In this document: positions 5,707 through 12,031 of the stretch, piece after piece
How positions within the stretch are numbered: the first letter of the stretch is position 1
Layout of the letters: every line of letters starts with the position of its first letter
NCBI GenBank assembly: GCA_023401495.1
Contig: JAEXDU010000195.1
Location: forward strand, 1 to 12,031
Direction: 5' to 3'
Source of the DNA: Bacillota bacterium
Lineage (GTDB): Bacteria; Bacillota; Clostridia; Oscillospirales; Acutalibacteraceae
Length of the DNA: 12,031 nucleotides
The notes under the pieces: generated by a model
What the model was told of the DNA's origin: nothing
Databases searched by the model: none
The model's input: the letters and a program-made list of their open reading frames with translations, nothing else
Made by a program: the position numbers and the translations under genes

Positions 5707-6477
5707 ATGAATAAAGAATTGAGAAAAGCTGTCATTGCCGGCAACTGGAAGATGAACAAAAATCCCGAGGAGACCAAAGCACTATTAGCTGAGGTCGCCC
5801 CGCTGGTCAAGGACGCCAAGTGTGAGGTCGTCGCCTGCGTTCCGTTTATCGATCTCCCCGCGGCAATCGAAGCCGCAAAGGGCACAAACATCAAAATCGG
5901 CGCGCAGAACTGCCACTGGGAAGAAAGCGGCGCCTTTACCGGAGAAATCGCGGCAAATATGCTCACCTCCATCGGCGTTTCTTACGTCATCATCGGCCAC
6001 AGCGAGCGCCGCACCTATTTCGGCGAAACCGACCAGACTGTCAATCAAAGAATCCGCGCCGCGCTTGACGCCGGGCTTTTCGTGATTCTGTGCGTCGGCG
6101 AAACGCTCGAGCAGCGCGAGCAGGGCATTACGGAAGAACTGGTCGCACTCCAGACAAAAATCGCTTTGCTGGGCGTAACAAAGGAAGAACTCGCCCGCGT
6201 CATCATTGCTTACGAGCCTATCTGGGCCATCGGCACGGGCCGTACCGCTACCTCCGCGCAGGCGGGAGAGGTCTGTAGGGCCATCCGCAGCGTGATCGCC
6301 GCGCTCTACGACAAACAGACAGCCGACGCCTTCACCATTCAGTACGGCGGTTCCATGAACGCCAAAAACGCCGCAGAGCTGCTGGTGCAGGGCGATGTGG
6401 ACGGCGGCCTGATCGGCGGCGCTTCGCTGAAAGCCGCGGACTTTGCGGAAATTGTCCGCGCGGCTTCTGAGGGCTGA
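5707..6477 (+). CDS. tpiA: Triosephosphate isomerase
   Basis: This (beta/alpha)8-barrel enzyme of 256 aa interconverts dihydroxyacetone phosphate and glyceraldehyde 3-phosphate. Catalytic landmarks are all present: AGNWKMN (11-17) with Asn13 and Lys15; VIIGHSERRTYFGE (94-107) with the electrophile His98; the base Glu170 in AYEPIWAIGTGRTA (168-181), which also contains loop 6; and the phosphate-binding YGGSM (213-217) and GGLIGGASL (233-241). The ATG at 5707 follows an AGAAAGGAAG ribosome binding site. The gene is 106 nt downstream of pgk but past a terminator. gpmI begins 29 nt after its stop, so the two are almost certainly cotranscribed. Confidence 0.98.
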   Translation: MNKELRKAVIAGNWKMNKNPEETKALLAEVAPLVKDAKCEVVACVPFIDLPAAIEAAKGTNIKIGAQNCHWEESGAFTGEIAANMLTSIGVSYVIIGHSERRTYFGETDQTVNQRIRAALDAGLFVILCVGETLEQREQGITEELVALQTKIALLGVTKEELARVIIAYEPIWAIGTGRTATSAQAGEVCRAIRSVIAALYDKQTADAFTIQYGGSMNAKNAAELLVQGDVDGGLIGGASLKAADFAEIVRAASEG

Positions 6478-6506
6478 CCCCAACTGTATCGCAAAGGAGA
6501 ACTGTT

Positions 6507-8021
6507 ATGAAAAAACCTTTGATCTTAATGATTCTGGACGGCTTTGGCATCGCTCCCGAATACGGCAACGCCATCATGGCCGCCAAAAAACCAAATCTGG
6601 ACCGTCTCTTCCGCGAAAATCCCATCACTCAGATCGGTGCTTCTGGCCTGAATGTCGGCCTGCCGAACGGGCAGATGGGCAATTCCGAGGTTGGCCACAC
6701 CAACATCGGCGCGGGACGCATCGTGTACCAGGAGCTGACCCGCATCACAAAGGAAATCGAGGACGGCGATTTTTACAAGAATTCTGCTCTCGTCAAGGCA
6801 GTGGCGGCCGCGAAAGCCAAGGGCACGGCGCTGCACCTGATCGGCCTGCTTTCCGATGGCGGCGTTCACAGCCACAACGGCCATCTGTACGCACTGCTGG
6901 AACTGGCAAAGCAGAACGGCCTTTCCAAAGTATATGTTCACGCACTGCTGGACGGCCGCGACGTTCCCCCTTCCTCCGGTAAAGGCTTTGTTGAGGATTG
7001 CCTTGCCAAAATGCAGGAAATCGGCGTGGGTGAAATCGCAACGGTGGCAGGGCGCTACTATGCAATGGACCGCGACAACCGTTGGGAACGCGTCTCCAAA
7101 GCGTACAACGCGATGGTGCTGGGCGAAGGCGTGCAGAATCCCGACCCCGTGGCCGCCGTTGCCAAGTCGTATGAGGACGGTGTGACCGATGAATTCGTCG
7201 TGCCGGTCGTCTGCGGACCCGAGGGCCGGATTTCCACCGATGATTCTGTGATCTTCTTCAACTTCCGCCCCGACCGCGCGAGGGAACTGACCCGCGCGTT
7301 TGTCGACCCCGATTTTACTGGCTTTGAGCGCGCCAATGGTTTCTTCCCGCTGACCTACGTCTGCATGACGCAATATGACGCCACCATGCCGAACGTGGAT
7401 GTCGCGTTCCATCCCCAAAGCCTGAAGAACACGCTGGGGGAATATCTTTCGAATCTGGGCATGACCCAGCTGCGCATTGCCGAAACTGAGAAATATGCGC
7501 ATGTAACCTTCTTCTTCAACGGCGGCGTAGAGACAGTATATCCCGGTGAGGACCGCGTGCTGATTCATTCCCCGAAGGTTGCTACCTATGACCTGCAGCC
7601 CGAAATGAGCGCATACGCCGTTACCGACGCTTTGGTAGAGAAAATCGACAGCGGAATGTACGATGTGATTATTCTGAACTATGCCAACTGCGACATGGTA
7701 GGACATACCGGAATATTTGACGCCGCCAAGGCCGCGGTAGAGGCCGTTGATATCTGCGTTGGCCGCGTGATCGATGCGATCGAGCGCATGCACGGCACCG
7801 CGATCATCACCGCTGACCACGGCAACGCTGAAAAGATGTACGAAGAGGACGGTTCCCCCTTTACCGCACACACCACAAATCCTGTCCCGTTCTGCGTCGT
7901 CGGCTATCCGTGCAAGCTGCGCGAGAACGGCAAGCTGGCAGACATCGCTCCCACGATGCTCAAAATTCTCGGTTTGCCGCAGCCGGCCGAAATGACGGGT
8001 GAAAGCATTATTGTGGACTAA
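6507..8021 (+). CDS. gpmI: 2,3-bisphosphoglycerate-independent phosphoglycerate mutase
   Basis: This metal-dependent mutase (504 aa; alkaline-phosphatase superfamily) converts 3-phosphoglycerate to 2-phosphoglycerate through a phosphoserine intermediate. Motifs: metal-binding Asp11 in MILDGFG (8-14); the nucleophile Ser60 in GNSEVGHTNIGAGR (58-71); substrate-site segments SDGGVHSHNGH (116-126), LLDGRDVPPSSG (147-158) and GRYYAMDRDNRWER (182-195); FNFRPDRARE (251-260); Lys329 in ETEKYAHVTFFFNGG; and the remaining metal ligands in NYANCDMVGHTG (391-402), ITADHGNAEKM (434-444) and TAHTTNP (453-459). AAAGGAG precedes the ATG. It is the last gene of the block, ending at a very strong terminator; the common next gene, eno, is not in the window. 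Confidence 0.98.
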   Translation: MKKPLILMILDGFGIAPEYGNAIMAAKKPNLDRLFRENPITQIGASGLNVGLPNGQMGNSEVGHTNIGAGRIVYQELTRITKEIEDGDFYKNSALVKAVAAAKAKGTALHLIGLLSDGGVHSHNGHLYALLELAKQNGLSKVYVHALLDGRDVPPSSGKGFVEDCLAKMQEIGVGEIATVAGRYYAMDRDNRWERVSKAYNAMVLGEGVQNPDPVAAVAKSYEDGVTDEFVVPVVCGPEGRISTDDSVIFFNFRPDRARELTRAFVDPDFTGFERANGFFPLTYVCMTQYDATMPNVDVAFHPQSLKNTLGEYLSNLGMTQLRIAETEKYAHVTFFFNGGVETVYPGEDRVLIHSPKVATYDLQPEMSAYAVTDALVEKIDSGMYDVIILNYANCDMVGHTGIFDAAKAAVEAVDICVGRVIDAIERMHGTAIITADHGNAEKMYEEDGSPFTAHTTNPVPFCVVGYPCKLRENGKLADIAPTMLKILGLPQPAEMTGESIIVD

Positions 8022-8033
8022 CTAGGATATACC

Positions 8034-8085
8034 GAATAACAAAAAGGGGAGGATGTCAATCGGCATCCTCCCCTTTTTGTTATTC
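8034..8085 (+). terminator. 22-bp perfect-stem terminator after gpmI
   Basis: The arm 8034-8055 (GAATAACAAAAAGGGGAGGATG) is exactly complementary to 8064-8085, with an 8-nt loop TCAATCGG. The descending arm contains the T-run, so the structure should work on both strands. It isolates the glycolytic block from the AT-rich region to the right. Confidence 0.92.
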
Positions 8086-8155
8086 CATAATTTGGTTTAG
8101 CCTAATTAAATTATAATTTTCAAGTTCAGCCAACCATTAGCTTTGCACGATATAA

Positions 8156-8184
8156 TTGCGTTTTTTCCGAGAAAACGATACAAT
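8156..8184 (+). promoter_or_regulatory. Promoter of the glycosyltransferase gene
   Basis: TTGCGT (8156-8161), a 17-nt spacer and TACAAT (8179-8184) precede the gene, with transcription expected near 8191. The position rules out an upstream ATG at 8143 as the start and supports the TTG at 8215. Confidence 0.6.
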
Positions 8185-8214
8185 ATAAGGAATGAAAAAC
8201 AGGAGGAAGATCCA

Positions 8215-9297
8215 TTGCGGAAAATTCTATACTGTGCATCGACTTTATCTCATATTCGAAATTTTCACTTACCCTATCTGAAAGCATTTCACGACCAGGG
8301 CTGCGAAGTCTGGGTCCTAGCTAATGAAGAGGGGTCCATTCCCTATGCTGATCATGTTGTTGCCTTACCGTTTGCCAAAAGCCTGCTCAGTCTTCAAAAT
8401 ATAAAAGCAATCTTTTTAGCAAGAAAGCTTTTAAAGGAACAACACTTTGAGATGGTCAGTACTCATACAGCACTCGCCAGCGCTGTGGTACGGGCAGCAA
8501 TTCTACTATTGCAAAACCGCCCAAAAGTTTTTTGTACTGTGCACGGCTACTTATTCAATGAAAATGACGGACTTAAAAAATGGATTTATCTTTTACCGGA
8601 AAAAATCTGCGCACATGTCACTGATACTCTTATGGTAATGAATCAAGAGGATTATGAAATTGCGCAGAACCATCACCTCTATAAAGAATATCTTCATTTT
8701 ATTCATGGCATTGGATTTGATTCCTCCCGATTTCAGCCTATGTCTATCGAAAAAAGAATTGCGGGGCGCCAAGCACTCGGATTTGGTGAAAAGGACTTTC
8801 TATTCATCTACGCCGCTGAATTTTCTAAACGAAAAAACCAAGAGTGTCTAATCCGTGCTTTTGCGAAAGCCGTTCCTTATGCTCCTAATGCACATTTACT
8901 ATTAGCAGGTACTGGTACACTGCTTAAGCAATGTATTCAACTGACTAAGGAACTCTATATGGAAGATCGAATTCATTTTCTTGGTCACGTACAGAACATG
9001 GAGAATCTTTATCCGTTGTGTGATGCTGCCGTTTCTTCCAGTAAAATAGAAGGTTTACCTTTCAATGTTATGGAAGCAATGGCTTGTGGACTGCCGGTAC
9101 TCATTAGTGATATCAAAGGTCACCGGGATCTAGTGGAAAACAAAAAAGAGTTCCTATTCCACACGGAACAGGAACTCACTGAAAAAATAATTAATTATAC
9201 TTTAGATTCTGAAACCTTTCTTTTTTGGAAATGTCCTCCAGAAAAATACAGGCTAAATTCCGTTAAAGAACAAATAATTGAAATTTATAATAGTTAA
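8215..9297 (+). CDS. EpsD-like GT4 glycosyltransferase (capsule/exopolysaccharide type)
   Basis: A GT-B fold glycosyltransferase of 360 aa, probably adding a sugar from a nucleotide donor to a lipid-linked or surface-glycan precursor at the inner membrane face. The N-terminal half carries the acceptor-side pattern of the EpsD group: ILYCASTLSHIRNFHLPYLK (4-23), GCEVWVLA, FCTVHGYLF (106-114) and MVMNQEDYEIA (140-150). The C-terminal half has the donor site: IYAAEFSKRKNQECLIRAF (198-216), LLLAGTGTL, IHFLGHVQNM and the GT4 EX7E motif, Glu279 and Glu287 in KIEGLPFNVMEAMACGLPV. The start is TTG 8215, since AGGAGG (8201-8206) is 8 nt upstream. The gene is clearly more AT-rich than its neighbours and has no polysaccharide genes beside it, which suggests acquisition or the end of a broken cluster. 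Donor and acceptor sugars cannot be told. Confidence 0.9.
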   Translation: MRKILYCASTLSHIRNFHLPYLKAFHDQGCEVWVLANEEGSIPYADHVVALPFAKSLLSLQNIKAIFLARKLLKEQHFEMVSTHTALASAVVRAAILLLQNRPKVFCTVHGYLFNENDGLKKWIYLLPEKICAHVTDTLMVMNQEDYEIAQNHHLYKEYLHFIHGIGFDSSRFQPMSIEKRIAGRQALGFGEKDFLFIYAAEFSKRKNQECLIRAFAKAVPYAPNAHLLLAGTGTLLKQCIQLTKELYMEDRIHFLGHVQNMENLYPLCDAAVSSSKIEGLPFNVMEAMACGLPVLISDIKGHRDLVENKKEFLFHTEQELTEKIINYTLDSETFLFWKCPPEKYRLNSVKEQIIEIYNS

Positions 9298-9475
9298 ACC
9301 CTGTTATCATCAGTATTCGTTTAGAATAAAACAATAAATTGCATTATTCATTCAGTCAACGATCGATATTACCTAATACAGATAATACACAGTCCTAGAT
9401 CATCTAGATTGCTTAATTCTACTCGTTCTAACGTTAAAAAGTGAAAATTTTCGGAGAAAAAGATATATTTAAATT

Positions 9476-11269
9476 TCAATATATCCCTATATCTCTAAAA
9501 TTCCTTGTATCATTACACAACCACTCTCCGTTACTGATAACATTGACATCATAGACCTTGTCCTGCCGCTTTGCGCTTGACTGGACTACCCGGGTCTTTA
9601 AGCTATCCATGATGCCTGACTCAAAATTTTCGGAAATACCTGCGGGAACGGGAATTTTGGCGTTATCAAGCAGTTCTACGGGTAAACCGCTTTGGATGAT
9701 GGCGTCAATATCCGCCTTGAGCATGACTTCGATATGGTCTTCGTAGACCAGAATCTTCTCGATGATTAATTCAAGGTCGGTGCGCTCGAGCGCGGGCTTG
9801 CTGAGAATATCATCAAACACGTCGATGGCGGTTTTGGCGATGCGGTTGACTCTAATGATGGTGTTGCGCCGGTCGGCCGTGAGCGTTATCTGGCTTTGCA
9901 GCCCCGCGATGCGCTGCATCAGGTCGCCTTCCATCTCGTCGTAGGTTTCTTCGAGCATGGCTTCGCGCTCGGGGTGCTTCATAACATCGCGAATGCGCTG
10001 CCGCTTGGTGGCCTTGAGCTCGTCCTGAAGCTCGGCAAGGATTTTCTCGAGGTTTTCGGCTGAGCGCTCGCTCTCGGAAACATCAGCTGCTTCCTTTTCG
10101 ATGTCGGCGTTCAGGCGGGCTATCATGTCGGCCGAGCTTTCCTTGACCTTGCGGATGTAGCCGCGAATCACTTCGTCCAGCATATCGACTCGGATGTGGT
10201 GGCTGGTGCAGGCGGCCAACCCCCGGCGATGGTAGGCGCCGCAGCGGTAGGCGTCGCGCAAATCCGAACGGCTCATAGCGAACATCGGGGAGCCGCAGTC
10301 GCCGCAAATCAGAAATCCGGAGTAGACGTTGTCGTTGATTTTAACGCCGCGATAGTTTGTGGTGCTGCGTTTTTGCCGCAGCGCCTGTGCTGTGGCAAAT
10401 GTCCGGTAATCGACGATGGATTCATGATGGTTTTCAAATACAACATGCTCGTCAGGGTCGCGCCGTTGGTTGGCGCCGTTGATTTTCTTGCGGGCAAATT
10501 CACCTTGCCGCAGCGTGCCGATATAGAAGTCGTTATCCAGAATGCCTTGGATGGTTACAATGCTCCATGCGGCTTTCGCTTCGCGGGCGCATTCCTCACC
10601 GGCGGTTTCTTTGCGGTTTTTTTCCGACATGCGCGGGGTTGGAATGCCCAAATCGGTGAGATGATTGGCAATTTTACGATAGCCCCAGCCTTGGTTGTAC
10701 AGCTCAAAAATTTGCCTGATGGTTTCAGCTTCCTCCGGCACAACGGCAAAACCCTGTGACTTGTCGACGATATAGCCGTAGGGCGCGGCGCAAATCCATT
10801 TGCCGTCAGCTTGCCTGCGTTTAACAACCGAGCGCACCTTTTTGCTCGTGTCGGTGACCGGCATCTCGTTGATTAAAAACTGAAACTGGATTTTGAGCCA
10901 GTCGTCGTCGTTGGGAAAGTCAATTCCGTCCCCAATCGAGATGATGCGTACCCCCGCGTCGCGCAGATCCTCCAGCTCGACCAGTCCGCGGCTGTTGCGG
11001 CGGGAGAAACGTGAGAAGTCCTTGACAATGAGGATGTCCTTTTTGTGCCTGACCAGCTCCCGGCGCATTGCCTGATAGCCCTCGCGCTGCTCGAAGGTGT
11101 AGCCCGAGCGGTCGCGATCCTCATAGAAGGTCAGGCTGCTGTTCGGAAAGCGCTGTTTGACGAAATCCGCGATGATGGCCTTTTGGTTTTCAATCGAGGT
11201 GTTGTCACGGTCTAATTCCTCGTCGACCGAGATTCGGCAGTAGCCCGCGATGTCAAAGCGTTCTATCAA
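9476..11269 (-). CDS. Large serine recombinase (TnpX/phage-integrase type)
   Basis: A 597-aa site-specific recombinase of the resolvase/invertase superfamily that would integrate and excise a mobile element through a phosphoserine-DNA link. The catalytic domain (about 5-150) shows Ser14 in AGYCRISVDEE, DRDRSGYTFEQREG (51-64) and DILIVKDFSRFSRRNSRGL (78-96) with the conserved Arg residues. The recombinase domain (about 160-300) includes APYGY, IRQIFELYNQGWGYRKIANHL and the helix around 240-262. The zinc ribbon is CGDC (322-325) with Cys343 and Cys354, and a coiled-coil-like insertion spans about 378-465, as usual for this class. It appears full length. The start is TTG 11269 after AGGTGG at 6 nt. 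Such genes normally sit at one end of the element they move; the likely partner here is the DNA to the right. Confidence 0.95.
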   Translation of the reverse strand: MIERFDIAGYCRISVDEELDRDNTSIENQKAIIADFVKQRFPNSSLTFYEDRDRSGYTFEQREGYQAMRRELVRHKKDILIVKDFSRFSRRNSRGLVELEDLRDAGVRIISIGDGIDFPNDDDWLKIQFQFLINEMPVTDTSKKVRSVVKRRQADGKWICAAPYGYIVDKSQGFAVVPEEAETIRQIFELYNQGWGYRKIANHLTDLGIPTPRMSEKNRKETAGEECAREAKAAWSIVTIQGILDNDFYIGTLRQGEFARKKINGANQRRDPDEHVVFENHHESIVDYRTFATAQALRQKRSTTNYRGVKINDNVYSGFLICGDCGSPMFAMSRSDLRDAYRCGAYHRRGLAACTSHHIRVDMLDEVIRGYIRKVKESSADMIARLNADIEKEAADVSESERSAENLEKILAELQDELKATKRQRIRDVMKHPEREAMLEETYDEMEGDLMQRIAGLQSQITLTADRRNTIIRVNRIAKTAIDVFDDILSKPALERTDLELIIEKILVYEDHIEVMLKADIDAIIQSGLPVELLDNAKIPVPAGISENFESGIMDSLKTRVVQSSAKRQDKVYDVNVISNGEWLCNDTRNFRDIGIY

Positions 11270-11336
11270 TATTAACCACCTCTATCTATCTTGTTTCAGA
11301 TAATATTGTACTATTGATTCTAGAAAAATGTAACTT

Positions 11337-11375
11337 AAAAAGCGTCGGAGGCGGCTTATCTGAACCGCTTCCGAC
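11337..11375 (-). terminator. Terminator between the 86-aa gene and the recombinase
   Basis: GTCGGAGGCGG (11344-11354) pairs with CCGCTTCCGAC (11365-11375), 11 bp with one G-U, around a 10-nt loop. On the minus strand it is followed by GC and TTTTT (11341-11337). It lies downstream of the 86-aa gene and suggests that the recombinase has its own promoter. A T-rich tract on the plus side (CGTTTTAT) could make it bidirectional. Confidence 0.7.
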
Positions 11376-11390
11376 CGTTTTATATGTAAT

Positions 11391-11415
11391 GGCGGCGTTT
11401 AGGCCGCCGATTTTT
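11391..11415 (+). terminator. Second hairpin with T-run, plus orientation
   Basis: GGCGGC (11391-11396) and GCCGCC (11403-11408) form a 6-bp GC stem with loop GTTTAG, followed by GATTTTT. In this orientation it looks like a terminator, although no plus-strand gene is seen to its left within the intergenic region. It may block antisense transcription into the 86-aa gene. Confidence 0.5.
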
Positions 11416-11433
11416 GCGTTAAATAGCATTGGG

Positions 11434-11694
11434 CTACATGCTCAAGGTCATGCCTTGCTGTTCTTCTTGTTCTGTTTCAAACTGCGCTGTACGCTTGCGG
11501 TTATAGCAGAGCAGGTCGCTGGTTGCTTGGTACAAATCTTGAGTGCCGGACTGGAATACCGCTACGAGATATTTTTTTGCGTGGTATTTTTCGTAGATGG
11601 ATTTGAGCTGCTCTTTCAATGCTTCGTCATTCTTTTCAACATTTGTCAACCAGATCTCAACAATTTTCCGCGCTTCGTTGACGTTAATCTCCAA
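11434..11694 (-). CDS. Unrecognised 86-aa protein beside the recombinase
   Basis: The product is 86 aa, starts at TTG 11694 (MEINVNEARKIVEIWLTNVE) and has AAGGAG (11709-11704) 9 nt upstream, a convincing translation signal. It is predicted mostly helical and charged. EARKIVEIWLTNVEKND is followed by a long Lys/Glu helix, then KYLVAVFQSGTQDLYQATSDL, CYNRKR and a Glu/Gln-rich end. There is no signal peptide or membrane segment. I do not recognise a family. It is probably a cytoplasmic accessory protein of the mobile element; small charged proteins of this sort occur beside recombinases or mobilisation genes in clostridial elements. It is followed by a terminator hairpin and preceded by a repeat-rich intergenic region. 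Confidence 0.75.
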   Translation of the reverse strand: MEINVNEARKIVEIWLTNVEKNDEALKEQLKSIYEKYHAKKYLVAVFQSGTQDLYQATSDLLCYNRKRTAQFETEQEEQQGMTLSM

Positions 11695-11770
11695 TAGGCG
11701 TCACTCCTTTTTATGGTAATAGTCTTAGCCGGTTGGGCGTGGTTTATGCTTGGCACTTAGCCTTTACTGC

Positions 11771-11982
11771 GGTTGTAGCACCTAACAGAGCATCTTTAGA
11801 ATGGCTTTGTCAAGCGGGATTTGGCTGTTCACAGCACCTATGACAGCACAAAACTACATTTACAGCACCTATTTGTTCATCTGTCGCACTATAGGTGATT
11901 TGCCAGAAAACCGCATCCTGTCGCGGTTTTTCGATCGGCACTGCCGTCCGCTGTGACTGCAAGGTGCAGTTTACATCACCTT
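11771..11982 (-). repeat. Four spaced TAGGTGCTGT-like repeats
   Basis: On the minus strand the motif TAGGTGCTGTaaat recurs at 11871-11858, 11840-11827 (TAGGTGCTGTGAAC), 11784-11771 (TAGGTGCTACAACC) and 11982-11969 (AAGGTGATGTAAAC), all in one orientation. A partial inverted copy, TATAGGTGA, lies on the plus strand near 11890. They lie upstream of the 86-aa gene and could be binding sites for a regulator, a recombinase/accessory factor or a relaxosome protein. Confidence 0.5.
11906..11932. terminator. Terminator-like hairpin
   Basis: AAAACCGC (11907-11914) pairs with GCGGTTTT (11923-11930) across an 8-nt loop, with a further T and C at 11931-11932. The T-run TTTTT on the plus strand and TTTTC on the minus strand make it usable in both directions. 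It probably ends a minus-strand gene lying beyond the right edge. Confidence 0.5.
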
Positions 11983-12031
11983 GCTTTATCCTGCTTCATT
12001 TTCGACCGTGGATTTGCGGATAGGCTTAGCA

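Larger units (their letters stand above)
11710..12031. other. Repeat-rich region without a complete gene, to right edge
   Basis: No complete gene is seen in these 322 bp. The stretch holds four 14-bp repeats (next entry), a terminator-like hairpin at 11906-11932 and a 6-bp palindrome ACTGCA-AGG-TGCAGT at 11956-11970. A TTGACA at 11813-11808 (minus) could be the -35 of the 86-aa gene, with a weak extended -10 (TGC-TCTGTT) 18 nt on. Minus-strand frames entering from the right edge stop at 11986 or 11976. One of them could be the tail of a gene outside the window, but I cannot tell which. Confidence 0.6.

Noticed and set aside
6525..7871. 448-aa open frame antisense to gpmI (and similar ones opposite pgk and tpiA)
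   Set aside because: Long antisense frames are expected opposite codon-biased, GC-rich genes. The plus-strand products are unmistakable glycolytic enzymes.
8143..8214. ATG 8143 as the glycosyltransferase start
   Set aside because: It precedes the promoter's -10 box and adds residues unlike the family. TTG 8215 has AGGAGG at 8 nt and gives the normal GT4 N-terminus.
10196..10759. Plus-strand 187-aa frame opposite the recombinase
   Set aside because: It is antisense to the zinc-ribbon and recombinase domains, which are clearly coding on the minus strand.
11771..11982. CRISPR array
   Set aside because: The repeats are only about 14 bp, imperfect and irregularly spaced, with no regular spacers or cas genes.

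Overview
The window looks like chromosomal DNA of a Gram-positive anaerobe of the class Clostridia, probably an Oscillospiraceae/Ruminococcaceae-type organism. This rests on near-consensus sigma-A promoters (TTGACA/TATAAT, 17-nt spacers), strong GGAGG-type ribosome binding sites, several TTG starts, Rho-independent terminators with U-tracts, a clostridial-style lower-glycolysis cluster and a TnpX-type large serine recombinase. The taxonomic placement is an inference from gene style, not a database match.

Left part (1-3323, all minus strand). A secreted or surface protein gene runs off the left edge (start at 885). It has a consensus promoter and a leader of about 157 nt with strong hairpin potential. 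Next comes a cytoplasmic protein of 568 aa with a C-terminal array of MORN-like repeats and its own promoter. Then follows a 59-aa small glycine/alanine-rich membrane-type protein that ends at a 15-bp perfect-stem terminator.

Middle (3324-8085, plus strand). After a divergent intergenic region carrying two kinds of short repeat come trmL (tRNA wobble 2'-O-methyltransferase), then pgk, tpiA and gpmI. The glycolytic block lacks gap and eno within the window. A good terminator separates pgk from tpiA, so tpiA-gpmI are probably fed by read-through or by a promoter that is not evident. A hairpin with a 22-bp perfect stem closes the block. A conserved-loop hairpin repeat (loop ACCCRCGGC) occurs three times between 2970 and 4350, in the leaders of the MORN gene and pgk and in the region upstream of trmL.

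Right part (8086-12031). An AT-rich, EpsD-like GT4 glycosyltransferase (TTG start, own promoter) is followed by what looks like one end of an integrated mobile element. This comprises a 597-aa large serine recombinase and an 86-aa unrecognised protein, both minus strand and both TTG-started, then about 320 bp with no complete gene. That last stretch holds a series of TAGGTGCTGT-like repeats and a terminator-like hairpin.

I see no CRISPR array, rRNA or tRNA. I did not recognise a complete novel defence or metabolic system. The least explained items are the structured leader of the surface gene, the three-copy hairpin family, and the repeats beside the 86-aa gene.
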